This document shows positions 7,970 to 16,472 of a stretch of 64,000 bases of DNA, in pieces (position 1 is the stretch's first letter; each line of letters begins with the position of its first letter). A program made the position numbers and the translations under genes. The notes under the pieces are model-generated. The model saw only the letters and a list, made by a program, of their open reading frames with translations, searched no databases and was not told the origin of the DNA. Source of the stretch: Chitinophagales bacterium. Its GTDB lineage: Bacteria; Bacteroidota; Bacteroidia; Chitinophagales; JADIYW01. The stretch is from contig JAIBAX010000009.1 of NCBI GenBank assembly GCA_019694955.1, positions 1-64,000 of the forward strand. The letters run 5' to 3'.

Positions 7970-8506
7970 ATGATTTTAACTGATCAGGGAATATTAGCAT
8001 GTATTAAATCAGGTTCTATCGTTATAGAACCATTTGATAGAGCCTGTCTAGGCACCAATTCTTATGATGTGCATCTAGGGAAAGCAATAGCCACCTATAA
8101 AGATAGAACATTGGATGCGAAAAAGCACAATGAAATAGAAGTCTCCGAAATTGGACCGGAAGGAATATTATTGCAACCCGGTACGTTGTATCTCGGAGTT
8201 ACCATGGAATATACTGAAACACATGCGCATGTCCCATTCCTGGAAGGAAAATCTAGTGTGGGTAGGTTGGGTATAGATATACATGCCACCGCCGGAAAGG
8301 GCGATGTGGGCTTCTGTAATTACTGGACCTTAGAAATCTCTTGCATACAACCCGTACGGGTGTACGCAGGAATGCCCATCGGGCAACTAATATATTTTGC
8401 TGTTGAAGGAGATATTGAAAATCCTTATAGCAAAAAGTCTTCTGCTAAATATACGGAGAAACGCCCTTTGCCAATGGAGTCTATGATGTTTAAGAATAGC
8501 TTTTAA
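7970..8506 (+). CDS. dcd: dCTP deaminase
   Basis: Dcd deaminates dCTP to dUTP, feeding dTTP synthesis. The 178-residue length fits the trimeric dUTPase-fold deaminases. The substrate-binding segment EGKSSVGRLG (92-101) and the region around Glu122 (NYWTLEIS), expected to hold the catalytic glutamate, are both present. The N-terminal stretch GTNSYDVHLG (28-37) is also typical. It is a soluble cytoplasmic enzyme. A bifunctional Dcd-Dut cannot be excluded without alignment. Confidence 0.93.
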   Translation: MILTDQGILACIKSGSIVIEPFDRACLGTNSYDVHLGKAIATYKDRTLDAKKHNEIEVSEIGPEGILLQPGTLYLGVTMEYTETHAHVPFLEGKSSVGRLGIDIHATAGKGDVGFCNYWTLEISCIQPVRVYAGMPIGQLIYFAVEGDIENPYSKKSSAKYTEKRPLPMESMMFKNSF

Positions 8507-8509
8507 GCA

Positions 8510-8962
8510 TCATTTAGAGGCATTCTCCCAAAAATAATAATTATGGTCGCTATCTAGTGCAAAGCCTGTACGTGGATAAAGATTGTTTCCAATCACGTTC
8601 GTTTTTGCCGTTTCTAACATCAACCCACACGCACTGCTTTCTATGACCAATAGCTTCGCTTGTTCTATTAACTGAATGGAAATTCCCTTTCCACGATGGG
8701 CTTCTGCTACAAATAAATCATTTAATAACCACAATTTCTGCATCCTTGTGGAGGAGAACAATGGGTATAACTGCACAAATCCTATCAACTTACCCAATAT
8801 TTCTGCAATAAAAATAATAGCGTCCCCATTTTTCAGCCGTTCCTCCAAAAAGTGTATTGCTCCTTCTACATCCGAAGGTTGCTCATAAAAAATGCGATAT
8901 CTATCAAAAAGATGGGCTAGTTCTATCACTTCTTCTTTTTTTGCTTTTCTAATGGTGTACAT
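8510..8962 (-). CDS. GNAT family N-acetyltransferase
   Basis: The roughly 150-residue protein has the GNAT fold. The beta4-alpha3 region includes LNDLFVAEAHRGKGISIQLI, whose R-G-K-G holds the acetyl-CoA pyrophosphate loop, and YPRTGFALDSDHNYYF lies at the C-terminus. The acceptor substrate is unknown. The start at 8962 is preferred over an upstream in-frame ATG at 9025 because a TAnnTTTG box lies at 8979-8986, inside the longer version. It is convergent with dcd, with only 3 bases between the stops. Confidence 0.9.
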   Translation of the reverse strand: MYTIRKAKKEEVIELAHLFDRYRIFYEQPSDVEGAIHFLEERLKNGDAIIFIAEILGKLIGFVQLYPLFSSTRMQKLWLLNDLFVAEAHRGKGISIQLIEQAKLLVIESSACGLMLETAKTNVIGNNLYPRTGFALDSDHNYYFWENASK

Positions 8963-8978
8963 AATAAAGTATATTACG

Positions 8979-8986
8979 CAAAAGTA
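8979..8986 (-). promoter_or_regulatory. TAnnTTTG -7 box of the GNAT gene
   Basis: TACTTTTG on the minus strand lies 16 bases before the ATG at 8962. It supports the shorter start. Confidence 0.5.
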
Positions 8987-9136
8987 TATAAAATTGTGCT
9001 GTATTATCTGGACACTTTGAGCCAATCTTTAGCCTAAATAAGACATATTTACATGTGTCGTATATTTGATTTTTTAAAATCAATATTTTTCTAATAAAGT
9101 ATTGATAATCATTTAAATATGATTTTATATTTGCTT

Positions 9137-9183
9137 TATAACTCGCTATAACTCATTTTTTTTGTTAGTTATAGCGAGTTATA
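9137..9183. repeat. hairpin repeat, left copy, flanking the ATPase gene
   Basis: A perfect 17-bp inverted repeat has arms TATAACTCGCTATAACT (9137-9153) and its complement (9167-9183), with loop CATTTTTTTTGTT. A near-identical element lies at 10709-10755 on the far side of the gene. The stem differs by a compensated pair change: C9152-G9168 here against G10724-C10740 there. A T-run follows on the plus strand, but no plus-strand gene lies upstream to terminate. Confidence 0.9.
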
Positions 9184-9207
9184 GTTTTTTTATCCGCTAT
9201 AAATTTG

Positions 9208-9215
9208 TATATTTG
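9208..9215 (+). promoter_or_regulatory. TAnnTTTG -7 box of the ATPase gene
   Basis: TATATTTG lies 17 bases before the ATG at 9233, just inside the left hairpin. The cassette therefore appears to carry its own promoter. Confidence 0.5.
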
Positions 9216-9232
9216 AGTGAGAAATAATTGAA

Positions 9233-10657
9233 ATGAGTGGTAAAATTATCGGTAGAGATAGAGAGCAAGCTGAATTGAATCGATTGTATCAATCGCCCAC
9301 CTCAGAATTTTTAGCAGTGTATGGTCGGCGAAGGGTAGGGAAGACGTTTTTAATAAGAACATTCTTTCGGCAATCGCTTACTTTTCAGCTAACAGGTTTG
9401 GCGAATGCCAATTTGCAACAGCAGTTGTTTAATTTTCACACGGCCTTGAAGGAATATGATAAACGTGATCAGGACGTACCTATTCCGGAGAATTGGATGG
9501 AGGCATTTCAGCAATTAAAGGAGCTTTTAATACGTTCGAAACAAAAAAAGAAGGTAATATTTATTGATGAACTGCCTTGGCTCGATACACCTAGGTCGTT
9601 TTTTATTAGTGCCTTAGAGCATTTCTGGAACAGTTGGGCAGCCGGTAGAGACGATATTTTGCTAATCGTTTGTGGTTCGGCAGCATCATGGATGATTAAT
9701 AAATTGATTAATAACCGAGGGGGATTGCATAACCGTATTACCGGCAGGATGAAGATACAACCTTTCACCCTACAGGAGACGGAAGCATTTCTACAGGCTA
9801 AAAGAGTAGTATGGGATCGGTATCAAATTTTGCAACTGTACATGGTTATGGGAGGCATACCTTACTATTTAAATGAGGTGCAACCCGGAAAAAGCGCCAT
9901 TCAGGTGATTGACGAGGTGTGCTTTTCTGAATACGGACTTTTGAGAACAGAATATTCTAATCTTTATACCTCACTTTTTAAATATTCGGCGCATCATCAG
10001 GCGATTGTTGAAGCACTTGGAATGAAGGCAAAAGGGTTAACCCGGGAAGAAATTGTCTCTTATGCCAAAGTGCCAAATGGCGGTGGTACCACAAAGGTGC
10101 TACAAGAACTGGAAGAGAGTGGTTTTATCAGGAAGTATAGCAACATGGATAAAGTACAAAGGGATGCCATATTTCAATTATCAGATTTTTATACCCTTTT
10201 TTATTTTAGGTTTATCAAAAAGGCAGATAATAATAAAGTGAATTATTGGAAAACAACCATTGATAAGCCCGCCCATCGAACATGGAGTGGATATGCATTT
10301 GAGCAGGTGTGTCTTGCTCACCAACAACAAATTAGAAAGGCATTAGGTATTGATGGCATCGAGTGTAGTACTTATGCGTGGCGTAGCCGTACAATTACGG
10401 ACGGCGCGCAAATAGATCTGGTTATGGATCGGAGAGATCGGGTAATCAACTTATTCGAAATAAAGTTCTCTATTGCGCCATTTGTTATTGATAAAAAATA
10501 CGATGAGGCGTTGAGGCATAAAATAGCGGCATTCAGGTATGAAACCCAAACGAATAAATCGGTATTCTTGTCGCTGTTAACTACCTATGGCTTAAAAGAA
10601 AATGCCTATAGTGGTCATGTGCAAAATTCTTTAACAATGGATTGCTTATTTTTGTAA
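9233..10657 (+). CDS. AAA ATPase with C-terminal PD-(D/E)XK nuclease-like (DUF234) domain
   Basis: This 474-residue protein belongs to the family often called archaeal-type ATPases. It has Walker A GRRRVGKT at 31-38, Walker B VIFIDELPW at 108-116, sensor segment CGSAASWM at 148-155, the family hallmark LHNRITGRMKIQPFTL at 165-180, and a winged-helix middle region. The C-terminal domain contains QIDLVMDRRDRVINLFEIKF, whose D and E-x-K spacing fits a PD-(D/E)XK nuclease core. The biological role of the family is unsettled, and mobility or defence has been suspected. It stands alone between two matching hairpins, with no partner gene, and looks horizontally acquired. Confidence 0.9.
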   Translation: MSGKIIGRDREQAELNRLYQSPTSEFLAVYGRRRVGKTFLIRTFFRQSLTFQLTGLANANLQQQLFNFHTALKEYDKRDQDVPIPENWMEAFQQLKELLIRSKQKKKVIFIDELPWLDTPRSFFISALEHFWNSWAAGRDDILLIVCGSAASWMINKLINNRGGLHNRITGRMKIQPFTLQETEAFLQAKRVVWDRYQILQLYMVMGGIPYYLNEVQPGKSAIQVIDEVCFSEYGLLRTEYSNLYTSLFKYSAHHQAIVEALGMKAKGLTREEIVSYAKVPNGGGTTKVLQELEESGFIRKYSNMDKVQRDAIFQLSDFYTLFYFRFIKKADNNKVNYWKTTIDKPAHRTWSGYAFEQVCLAHQQQIRKALGIDGIECSTYAWRSRTITDGAQIDLVMDRRDRVINLFEIKFSIAPFVIDKKYDEALRHKIAAFRYETQTNKSVFLSLLTTYGLKENAYSGHVQNSLTMDCLFL

Positions 10658-10708
10658 TATTTGCTTTATTAAAATATAAATCAATTAATTATGTATTTTA
10701 TTTATTTT

Positions 10709-10755
10709 TATAACTCGCTATAAGTGCATTTTTTTTCCACTTATAGCGAGTTATA
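10709..10755. repeat. hairpin repeat, right copy, flanking the ATPase gene
   Basis: A perfect 18-bp inverted repeat has arms TATAACTCGCTATAAGTG (10709-10726) and its complement (10738-10755), with loop CATTTTTTTTC. It is a direct-orientation near copy of 9137-9183: the same core and T8 loop, a compensated C-G to G-C change, and one additional closing pair. No T-run follows, so it is not a canonical terminator. Confidence 0.9.
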
Positions 10756-10813
10756 GCATCTTTTGTCACAAAAGCAATTATAAAATAATCCATTAATAAA
10801 AACCCATTTCCCT

Positions 10814-10835
10814 GTTCTCGTGTCGACACGAGAAC
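10814..10835. repeat. 22-bp perfect palindrome
   Basis: The half-site GTTCTCGTGTC is followed directly by its complement, with no loop. A further ACACGAG copy overlaps the right side at 10834-10840. It lies between the right hairpin and the 3' end of porT. A loop-free palindrome suggests a protein-binding site or a remnant of an insertion boundary. Function unknown. Confidence 0.7.
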
Positions 10836-10867
10836 ACGAGAGGACTACTTTATAAATCATCTTGTTG

Positions 10868-11602
10868 TTATCCTTCGAAATTGAGTCCAAAAAAGAAGGT
10901 TCTGTTCTTTAATCCTTGAAGGACACTACTATATCTCAGGAACGGATCATAGGCATGGGTGTTTTTAAAAGAGTTTGTCACCTTAAATTCAGGAGATAGG
11001 ATAAATAGGGGAAAATGAAATTCAATGCCTACGCCATAATCAACAGCTAAATCGTGTTTGGTTAATTTGACAAGGTCTTCAGCATTTCTGGCTTTTGAAT
11101 TGGCGGCAACGTCAAAGCCATACTTGAATCCGGCGAAGACATAGAATTTAAAATCTTTTATAGGGTCAGATTTTAATTTAAGATGAACGGGCATTTCCAT
11201 AAATATCTGACCAATTTTCTTATCTACAGTAGTTCCATCGTAAATGCTGTATTGGAGCGTTTTATCCTGAAAGGCAATCCCCGGCAAAGTTCTGAGCTCC
11301 AAGTGTTTGGTAAGGTGAACACTCATTAGCACGGCAAGATTAAACCCGGGACCACTTTTAGCAGTGATTCCTGCGATACTGTCGTCATAAATAAAACTAT
11401 CAGAATGGATAATTTTAAAATCCGACTGATTAAACCCAAGATTTATTCCGAAGTGAAAAGGTCTTCTAGAAAATTTTAGGTCATTTTCCTGAACATTCTT
11501 TTGTCCGTAACCCACAAAGGGCATCAATAAGAGTATGAGCAGAAAAAAAGCTATTTTTTTGCCCAATAGATGGTACTTATTCCAAAGGTTAGTGGTATGC
11601 AT
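10868..11602 (-). CDS. porT: PorT-like outer-membrane beta-barrel protein
   Basis: The product (up to 244 residues) has a signal peptide ending near VGYGQ, then an all-beta sequence with alternating aromatic and polar residues, and ends in a C-terminal Phe-Glu-Gly strand. Its length and its position directly after ubiE match PorT, the type IX secretion accessory protein encoded next to ubiE in many Bacteroidota. The name rests mainly on this synteny. ATG at 11602 overlaps ubiE by 52 bases; TTG at 11566 would shorten the overlap to 16 and leave a more compact signal peptide. A C-terminal T9SS sorting tail occurs in the protein at 51681. Confidence 0.75.
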   Translation of the reverse strand: MHTTNLWNKYHLLGKKIAFFLLILLLMPFVGYGQKNVQENDLKFSRRPFHFGINLGFNQSDFKIIHSDSFIYDDSIAGITAKSGPGFNLAVLMSVHLTKHLELRTLPGIAFQDKTLQYSIYDGTTVDKKIGQIFMEMPVHLKLKSDPIKDFKFYVFAGFKYGFDVAANSKARNAEDLVKLTKHDLAVDYGVGIEFHFPLFILSPEFKVTNSFKNTHAYDPFLRYSSVLQGLKNRTFFFGLNFEG

Positions 11603-12279
11603 TGAATATTTTTGAAACCTATTTCTTCTAAGATTACTACAAAATCCTTGCCGCTTGGGAAGGCATCTACAGATTCGGGCAGATACGTATATGCACGTGC
11701 ATCCTTAGAAACCAATTTTCCAATCAAAGGCAGAACGTTGCAAAAGTAAAAATAGTATAGCGATTTAAAAAGTTTATTAGTGGGTTTAGAGAATTCCAAT
11801 ATCAACATATCTCCATTTGGACGCAACACACGGTGCATTTCTGATAGTCCTTGTTTTAAATTGCCGAAATTGCGTACACCAAAGGAAGCCGTTACGGCAT
11901 CAAACATTCCTGTTTGGAAGGGCATCTTTTCACCATCTCCTTTCACCATTTCTATTTTTTCTGAAAGCCCTTCTTGGTGAATTTTTGTTTTTCCAAAATT
12001 GAGCATCTGTTCCGATAAATCAAAACCGATGAATTTTTCTGCCTGAAGACCGGACTTAGCCATTGCAATAACTAAATCACCAGTTCCGGTGGCAACATCC
12101 AAAATTGAATGCGGTTGAAGTTGTTTTAATATACGGATGACGCGTTTCCTCCAGCCTTTATCTACACCAAATGAAAGTATGCTATTGAGCAAATCATATT
12201 TTGGTGCAATGGCATCAAACATCTGCTCAACCTCTTGTTTCTTGGATAATGTAGTATGATATGGTTTAATTTCTGCCAA
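11551..12279 (-). CDS. ubiE: demethylmenaquinone methyltransferase (UbiE/MenG)
   Basis: The enzyme C-methylates demethylmenaquinone to menaquinone, the quinone that would feed the alternative complex III encoded at 22-30 kb. The 242-residue protein carries the SAM-binding motif LDVATGTGDLVIAMA, then GFDLSEQML, the family motif AVTASFGVRNFGNLKQGL, and MHRVLRPNGDMLILEFSKP. The start is TTG at 12279; an in-frame TGA lies two codons upstream, so only TTG or the preceding ATT can serve. A TACCTTTG box lies at 12299-12306. porT overlaps its 3' end. Confidence 0.94.
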   Translation of the reverse strand: MAEIKPYHTTLSKKQEVEQMFDAIAPKYDLLNSILSFGVDKGWRKRVIRILKQLQPHSILDVATGTGDLVIAMAKSGLQAEKFIGFDLSEQMLNFGKTKIHQEGLSEKIEMVKGDGEKMPFQTGMFDAVTASFGVRNFGNLKQGLSEMHRVLRPNGDMLILEFSKPTNKLFKSLYYFYFCNVLPLIGKLVSKDARAYTYLPESVDAFPSGKDFVVILEEIGFKNIQCIPLTFGISTIYWAKK

Positions 12280-12298
12280 AATTCATTTTATAAGACTG

Positions 12299-12306
12299 CA
12301 AAGGTA
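12299..12306 (-). promoter_or_regulatory. TAnnTTTG -7 box of ubiE
   Basis: TACCTTTG on the minus strand lies 19 bases before the ubiE TTG. The identical octamer stands on the opposite strand at 12328-12335 for engB, forming a back-to-back divergent pair. Confidence 0.55.
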
Positions 12307-12327
12307 TTTTGTTTAGTTGAAAGGAAG

Positions 12328-12335
12328 TACCTTTG
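12328..12335 (+). promoter_or_regulatory. TAnnTTTG -7 box of engB
   Basis: TACCTTTG lies 28 bases before the engB TTG start and would give a leader of about 20 bases. Confidence 0.55.
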
Positions 12336-12363
12336 CGCTATTAAATAATGTTAGTATTTCATT

Positions 12364-12978
12364 TTGCAACAGATAAAATTTATTGGATCTTTTAAAAGAA
12401 CAGAAGAATGTCCAAAACAAGACGTTCCTGAGTTTGCGTTCATCGGACGTTCTAATGTCGGCAAATCTTCACTCATCAATATGTTAACCGGCAGACGCGC
12501 TTTGGCAAAAGTGTCTTCCACACCCGGGAAAACGCAATCATTGAATTTCTTTGAAATAGATGGCAGTTGGCACTTGGTAGATTTGCCGGGTTATGGTTTT
12601 GCCAAGGTGTCCAAACAAGAGAGGGGCAAATGGGAAAAGATGTTACATTATTACTTCGGCAATCGGGAGCAATTGGCATGTGTGTTTGCGTTGATAGATG
12701 TTCGCATCCCACCACAAGAGAAGGATTTAGACTTCCTCAATCTGCTTGGAGAGATGATGGTGCCATTTGTTATTGTCTTCACAAAAGCCGACAAAATCAA
12801 CCAACGAGAGATTGCTGAAAACACGACCGCTTTTTTTGAAAAAATGGGCGCATCTTGGAGTGAATTGCCACAATATTTTATCACTTCTGCCGAAAAAGGT
12901 ACAGGTAGAGATCAGGTTATTGACTTTATTAATGAGGTGAAATTTAACCTTATCCATCAGAAGAATGGGAATCCCTAA
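12364..12978 (+). CDS. engB: ribosome biogenesis GTP-binding protein EngB (YihA/YsxC)
   Basis: EngB is an essential GTPase that assists assembly of the large ribosomal subunit. In 204 residues it shows G1 GRSNVGKSS at 28-36, the G2 Thr in STPGKT at 52-57, G3 DLPGYGFAKV at 73-82, G4 TKAD at 140-143 and a SAE G5 near 172. The start is TTG at 12364: the frame is closed by TAG at 12352-12354, and the only other candidate is ATT at 12361. Both this gene and the divergent ubiE therefore appear to use TTG. Confidence 0.95.
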   Translation: MQQIKFIGSFKRTEECPKQDVPEFAFIGRSNVGKSSLINMLTGRRALAKVSSTPGKTQSLNFFEIDGSWHLVDLPGYGFAKVSKQERGKWEKMLHYYFGNREQLACVFALIDVRIPPQEKDLDFLNLLGEMMVPFVIVFTKADKINQREIAENTTAFFEKMGASWSELPQYFITSAEKGTGRDQVIDFINEVKFNLIHQKNGNP

Positions 12979-12985
12979 ATTTTTA

Positions 12986-14269
12986 CTATTTAGATTGAAT
13001 GATATCAAAATCGGCAACATACTCAATGCCTAAACTACCTTTGTAAATAAGAATATCAATCGAATCTTTCTGTATAAAATTGCGCATTTTATCAGCAGAT
13101 AATTCGAATCGTCTGCACTCTTTATTTATTTCTATATGGAAATAGTCGTTATATTTCTTTCGAAATATCGGACTTTCCTTTGTTGAAGTAAAATTATCGC
13201 AAATTTTCACTCTTAAAAGTTTTGATTGTTGAGGAGTTACTGCATTGTAATATATAGGAAAGGATATAGTAAAAGCGATAATGGAAAGTAGGAAAAAACC
13301 GATATAACCCATTCTACGTTCGTTCTCTATAAAAAAATGAGGTAGTAGCATCTTTCCAAGTTTATATAAAAAGATTGCTATGGCAACTCCACCAACAGAT
13401 AAAATCCCAATATACCGTAAAACATGAATCGTATTTTCAACATATTTGCCTAATACTGCAAAACTTATTAAGTGAATACAACCACCCACGACTGCCAAAG
13501 AGTACTCAATTGCCTTGTCATAGGGTTTGATTAATGCCAGATCAATTTGATTGAAATATTTTGGTTTTTTTAGCTTATAGTATTCGTCAAATATACTTTG
13601 CAAAAGAAACAATCCCAATAACACTATTAAAGATCCACCAATTCCTAATAACATATTTAACCAATTCGGAAATGTAAAAATGAAACATAATACAATTAAT
13701 GAAACTCCAATTGTTAGTATGGAAATGAAGGGTAAAAAATGCAATGCAACTGTCTTGAAGGATGCATAGTTGATATAAATTTCATTCCAAAAATAAGTAT
13801 CGATTTTAGTTTGATTCCAATATTTATCCAATAAACCGGGAAATATTTGTTTTAATTTACTTTTTGATGGTAAATCATATAATTGAATTTCCTCTAGGAC
13901 GAATTTCTTTGCTTCTTCATTATCGAAAAGTATATTATATAAATCAAATTGTTCGAAATGGATAAAATCAATATCTATATTTATTAACATCTCATAGTTT
14001 GCTGATGATGATTGAAAAAAATCTCTTCCATTCAGCAATCGCCAAAATCTAAATTTTCTGAGGATATAATCATTTATTTCTTGAAATATTATGAAAGTTG
14101 CAATTTGTTCCTGTAGAGGGTATGGCTGATTTAGGCAATCAAATAACTCTTGTTTAAAATTTTGTTGTTTTTGTATGCTGGATTTTGAGACCTTCTCCTC
14201 TATAAATTCAATTTTATTAATGAAAGGAGTATTATTTTCAATGTCATTTAATATTTCCCAAATAATCAT
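12986..14269 (-). CDS. unknown membrane protein with five predicted helices
   Basis: The 427-residue product has a soluble, acidic and aromatic-rich N-terminal half (1-170). Five hydrophobic segments follow at about 171-200, 202-226, 252-276, 283-308 and 319-345, then a soluble C-terminal domain of about 80 residues. No family or motif is recognised. Codon use is AT-richer than that of the neighbours. It is convergent with engB and has a -7 box only 2 bases before its ATG, so it is probably transcribed alone. Confidence 0.75.
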   Translation of the reverse strand: MIIWEILNDIENNTPFINKIEFIEEKVSKSSIQKQQNFKQELFDCLNQPYPLQEQIATFIIFQEINDYILRKFRFWRLLNGRDFFQSSSANYEMLINIDIDFIHFEQFDLYNILFDNEEAKKFVLEEIQLYDLPSKSKLKQIFPGLLDKYWNQTKIDTYFWNEIYINYASFKTVALHFLPFISILTIGVSLIVLCFIFTFPNWLNMLLGIGGSLIVLLGLFLLQSIFDEYYKLKKPKYFNQIDLALIKPYDKAIEYSLAVVGGCIHLISFAVLGKYVENTIHVLRYIGILSVGGVAIAIFLYKLGKMLLPHFFIENERRMGYIGFFLLSIIAFTISFPIYYNAVTPQQSKLLRVKICDNFTSTKESPIFRKKYNDYFHIEINKECRRFELSADKMRNFIQKDSIDILIYKGSLGIEYVADFDIIQSK

Positions 14270-14271
14270 AA

Positions 14272-14279
14272 CAAAAATA
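14272..14279 (-). promoter_or_regulatory. TAnnTTTG -7 box of the unknown membrane protein gene
   Basis: TATTTTTG on the minus strand ends 2 bases before the ATG at 14269, predicting a leaderless message. Confidence 0.45.
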
Positions 14280-14357
14280 GTTGTCTGTAAATCTAATGGT
14301 GTTTTTAGGTTTGGAAAGTTTGGCTTAACAAAAAAGGATAATCTATAAAAATCATGT

Positions 14358-16472
14358 CTAAAACTTCAAACGCACCTGCGCCTTGATTTCTGATTTGTGG
14401 TTTCCTTGTATCTCATCTAACCCTGAACTGATTACCGTTTGATCCGGATAGTAGAATTGCCCAAATCTTAACCAAATATCCATCCAGCGCGTTGCCCTAT
14501 ATTTCACCATGAAATAATACCGCATCCCTTTTCCATAGTATGCTGGGACTGAGAATGAATACAAAACATCGTTCTCATATGCATAAATTCTATTGTCATA
14601 GGTATCTGTTTGGAAAAGTCCGAACCTTCCGGATAGCGACCAATCTTTATTGCGTGCTGTCCAAGAGATATCTTGATAGGCAAGGAATCCTTTGGTCTTA
14701 GGCTCAAATCCATTGTTGAAATAACTCATTTCTACTCTGGTACGCAAAGCAAAGCTCCCTAGGTTATATGCCATATGCACCCTGAAGGTTGTTTTCTTGG
14801 TATTTGTCAGGTAATCAATCACAGCATCTTCATCAGAAGCGTTCCTTGCTTTCTGCTCAAACTTCACCCGAGCATAAATATTGAATCTTCGCGTAGGGTT
14901 ATATGAGATTTGCGTAAAAGCTTCATAGCCATTGGAAGGACCATCTGTGAGAAACCGCATCCAAGGGAATTTAAAGAAGTCAAAATAACTCTCCACTTTT
15001 ACATATTTGATAGGGGAGAAGCTAAAGCCTACATACAATCCATTTTCATTCACTGGCGTAGAACTTTCCGCAAATGCATTGGCAAAGAGTTGCTGGTAGT
15101 TTCTGCTGTAGTAGCGGTGTACTACCGAAAAATCGAAACCACCAACGGGTTTTACTAAAATGCCATTCAAAAGGGCATAACCACCATTCTGGCTGAATGC
15201 TTCTTCACCAAAGATGTGGAATTTATTGAACAGGTAACTGTAATCAATACTGCCATTAAATAAACTGTTCCCGGAAAGATCAAATTGATTGTAGTAGTCT
15301 GTGTTTTTCTCCAAGGGTTTGCTTAGGCGGTTATAGATAGCATTTATCCCAACAGTTGCTTTTTCACCACGCCATTTTATATTACCGCCCGTGGTCAGCA
15401 ACTTAATGGCATTTCTATCGGCAACCTCATTTTCTGTTCTATGGTAACCTGTTTCACCCAACGAGGTAACCTCTTCGAAATCTGTCTCAATAGTATCTGT
15501 AGAAGTGAGGTTTCCATCCCTTCCGCGATAGGAGATAAACGCCGAGAAATCAAATTGCCTTGAAAGTTCAATGGTAGTTGCAGCACCACGAAAAAAGTTA
15601 AATTCATTGGCGGAGGTATGCGGAACGATGGGTCTGCCCCAGCGTTTTACTTTGTTAACGGAAGGTGATTTCCCTAAACCAAAACCTTGGAAGCAGATTA
15701 ATCCTTGCCCCAAATTTACCTCATAATCTCCTAATGCGACAATTTTAAATGGCCCACGATCTCTAAAATATAGATGTCCTGAAAAATAATCTAGCCCAAC
15801 CGGAGCATTTTTACTAAATAAAGCCTCACCAGGATCTTTTTCTATGGTAATACCATAACTTAGCAGTGTGCCATATTGATAACGATATCTTAAGTACATC
15901 CTCGATCTGTCGCCGAGATAACGTGCGGTAGAGGCTTCATCAGGAGGGCTGTATCCCTTGGGTTGTTCTATGATTTGGTTATACCTAATAAATATTTGGT
16001 GCTTACCGAGAGAGAGTTGCTCCTTAAAAGTCTTGGTTTTATTATCGACAAATTCACCTGTTGTGACAAATGGTAAAAGTCGCTCTATCGTGTTTTTATC
16101 TAACCCATACACGCCTTGCAACTCAAATAGGGATTTCATTTCTCCGAAAGACTTAATATAATTTAGGATAGATTGGATTTGGATTTCAGAAAGTATGCCC
16201 AATGCTTGTAACTCATCAGCAGAGGCTTTGTTGATGTTTAGCTTGCCCCCTGTAGAAGATTGTTGTTCCTCGATAAAGGTATTGTTTTCTAAGTCTCCCG
16301 ACTCGCTTTCTGTGCCTTCGATGATGGATTCAATCTCCTGGTCGTCAATTTTTTTATCCTCCTTATCCTCTTTCGGTGGTGGTGTCGTTTGCGCGGTGAG
16401 TTCTCCTGCTACCAGCAGAAAAACCAACAATAAAGCTATGAAACTACTTATCTTCTTTTTTGCCAAAACCAT
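14358..16472 (-). CDS. helix-hairpin-helix protein with predicted outer-membrane beta-barrel
   Basis: This 704-residue protein starts with a signal peptide (ending near GELTAQ). An acidic linker (about 32-75) precedes a ComEA-like double helix-hairpin-helix module at about 77-137 (LNINKASADELQALGILSE; FELQGVYGLDKNTIERLLPF). The remaining 550 or so residues are rich in aromatic-alternating strands (YFRDRGPFKI, FRVHMAYNLGSFALRTRVEM) and end KAQVRLKF, as expected of a large outer-membrane barrel. ComEA HhH modules bind DNA; that this one does is inference. Its start overlaps the end of the barrel gene upstream by 29 bases, implying one operon. Confidence 0.8.
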   Translation of the reverse strand: MVLAKKKISSFIALLLVFLLVAGELTAQTTPPPKEDKEDKKIDDQEIESIIEGTESESGDLENNTFIEEQQSSTGGKLNINKASADELQALGILSEIQIQSILNYIKSFGEMKSLFELQGVYGLDKNTIERLLPFVTTGEFVDNKTKTFKEQLSLGKHQIFIRYNQIIEQPKGYSPPDEASTARYLGDRSRMYLRYRYQYGTLLSYGITIEKDPGEALFSKNAPVGLDYFSGHLYFRDRGPFKIVALGDYEVNLGQGLICFQGFGLGKSPSVNKVKRWGRPIVPHTSANEFNFFRGAATTIELSRQFDFSAFISYRGRDGNLTSTDTIETDFEEVTSLGETGYHRTENEVADRNAIKLLTTGGNIKWRGEKATVGINAIYNRLSKPLEKNTDYYNQFDLSGNSLFNGSIDYSYLFNKFHIFGEEAFSQNGGYALLNGILVKPVGGFDFSVVHRYYSRNYQQLFANAFAESSTPVNENGLYVGFSFSPIKYVKVESYFDFFKFPWMRFLTDGPSNGYEAFTQISYNPTRRFNIYARVKFEQKARNASDEDAVIDYLTNTKKTTFRVHMAYNLGSFALRTRVEMSYFNNGFEPKTKGFLAYQDISWTARNKDWSLSGRFGLFQTDTYDNRIYAYENDVLYSFSVPAYYGKGMRYYFMVKYRATRWMDIWLRFGQFYYPDQTVISSGLDEIQGNHKSEIKAQVRLKF

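Noticed and set aside
9026-9130. Possible inverted repeats (ATCAATA...TATTGAT and ATCAT...ATGAT) upstream of the ATPase cassette
   Set aside because: They are short, AT-rich and expected by chance in this composition, with no matching copy on the other side of the gene.
9137-9195. Left hairpin read as a rho-independent terminator
   Set aside because: No plus-strand gene precedes it, its T-run is also in the loop, and a matching hairpin without a T tail stands beyond the gene.
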